DNA of 5,558 nucleotides from an uncultured Agathobacter sp. Lineage in GTDB: Bacteria > Bacillota > Clostridia > Lachnospirales > Lachnospiraceae. The stretch is taken from assembly GCA_934358675.1 (NCBI GenBank), contig CAKRKX010000127.1:1-5558 (forward strand), read 5' to 3'. How positions within the stretch are numbered: position 1 is the first letter of the stretch; each line of letters opens with the position of its first letter. Below the pieces are notes generated by a model that searched no databases, was not told the origin of the DNA, and saw nothing but the letters and a program-made list of their open reading frames with translations. A program made the position numbers and the translations under genes. Below are positions 4,951 to 5,558 of the stretch, in pieces.

Positions 4951-5558
4951 AATTACTGACTTTTGCAATACCATGCTACAATTCACAGGATTATATGGAG
5001 CACTGTATCAATTCTATTCTGCCGGGGGGCGATGATGTGGAAATTCTGATCATCGATGACGGCTCAAAGGATCGCACCGCGGAGATCGCGGATGATTACG
5101 AGAGACGTTATCCGGGCATTGTGCGCGCAATCCATCAGGAGAATGGCGGTCACGGAGAGGCAGTCAACGCCGGAATCCGTAACGCAACAGGATTGTATTT
5201 CAAGGTTGTCGACAGTGATGACTGGGTAGACGCGGATGCGTACAAGAAGATTCTCGCCAAATTAAAGGAGTTTGCCGGCGGACCGACAACGCTCGATATG
5301 CTGCTCGCCAATTATGTCTATGAGAAAGAGGGAACAAAGCATAAAAAAGTAATGCGTCAGACCGGATTTCCGCAGGACCAGGTGTTTACATGGAGTGACA
5401 TCCGCCACTTCTACAAGGGACATTACATTCTGATGCATTCGGTTATTTATCGCACAAAGCTGCTTCGCGAATGTGGACTTGAGCTGCCGAAGCACACATT
5501 TTATGTGGATAACATTTATGTGTACAAGCCGCTTCCACATGTTCGTACCATGTATTAC
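4947..5558 (+). CDS. Family 2 glycosyltransferase (3' truncated by window end)
   Basis: An open frame starts at the ATG at 4947, overlapping the glf stop as ATGA, and runs 204 codons to the window edge with no stop. GGAGGA (4935-4940), inside the end of glf, lies 6 bases upstream, so translation is probably coupled. The N-terminus is a GT-A fold: LLTFAIPCYNSQDYMEHCINSI (3-24), the nucleotide-binding ILIIDDGSKDRTAEIA (33-48), QENGGHGEAVNAGIRNATG (64-82), and the metal-binding DxD-type motif VVDSDDW (87-93). It would transfer a sugar from a nucleotide donor on the cytoplasmic face. Pairing with Glf suggests a galactofuranose-containing capsule, teichoic-acid-like or other surface polysaccharide, but whether this enzyme uses UDP-Galf cannot be decided. 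The C-terminal half, including any membrane segments, lies outside the window. Confidence 0.93.
   Translation, partial: MKLLTFAIPCYNSQDYMEHCINSILPGGDDVEILIIDDGSKDRTAEIADDYERRYPGIVRAIHQENGGHGEAVNAGIRNATGLYFKVVDSDDWVDADAYKKILAKLKEFAGGPTTLDMLLANYVYEKEGTKHKKVMRQTGFPQDQVFTWSDIRHFYKGHYILMHSVIYRTKLLRECGLELPKHTFYVDNIYVYKPLPHVRTMYY

Overview
The window looks like chromosomal DNA of a moderate-GC Gram-positive anaerobe, most plausibly a gut clostridium of the Lachnospiraceae type. The grounds are strong AGGAGG-like ribosome sites, an ECF-type vitamin transporter subunit, compact intrinsic terminators and clostridial-looking protein sequences. This assignment is an inference from style, not a database match.

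Layout. (1) Bases 2-64 are the last 20 codons of an unidentified plus-strand gene. It converges on a minus-strand ECF transporter S-component gene (135-671), and the two share a bidirectional terminator at 73-111. (2) A divergent spacer (672-867) carries an extended -10 promoter for a cytoplasmic GH13 alpha-amylase-family glycosidase (868-2175). A near-palindrome in that gene's leader could be an operator. (3) mutY (2238-3377), encoding the A/G-specific adenine glycosylase of the oxidised-guanine repair system, follows 62 bases later in the same direction with no terminator between, so it is probably co-transcribed with the glycosidase. (4) A 427-base gene-free stretch (3378-3804) holds a four-copy 11-bp tandem repeat whose first unit forms one arm of a strong hairpin, then a perfect 12-bp terminator, an orphan Shine-Dalgarno sequence followed by a second hairpin, a GTTAAG direct repeat and a promoter. 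(5) glf, UDP-galactopyranose mutase (3805-4950), overlaps by four bases a family 2 glycosyltransferase gene (4947 onward) that runs off the window.

Functional picture. The left and middle parts are ordinary core metabolism: vitamin or precursor uptake, intracellular maltodextrin breakdown and DNA repair. The right edge appears to be the start of a surface-glycan operon. Glf makes the UDP-galactofuranose donor, and the GT2 enzyme is a likely glycan assembly transferase.

I see no mobile element, CRISPR array, tRNA, rRNA or recognisable riboswitch, and no convincing new multi-gene system. The most unusual material is the structured, repetitive spacer between mutY and glf.
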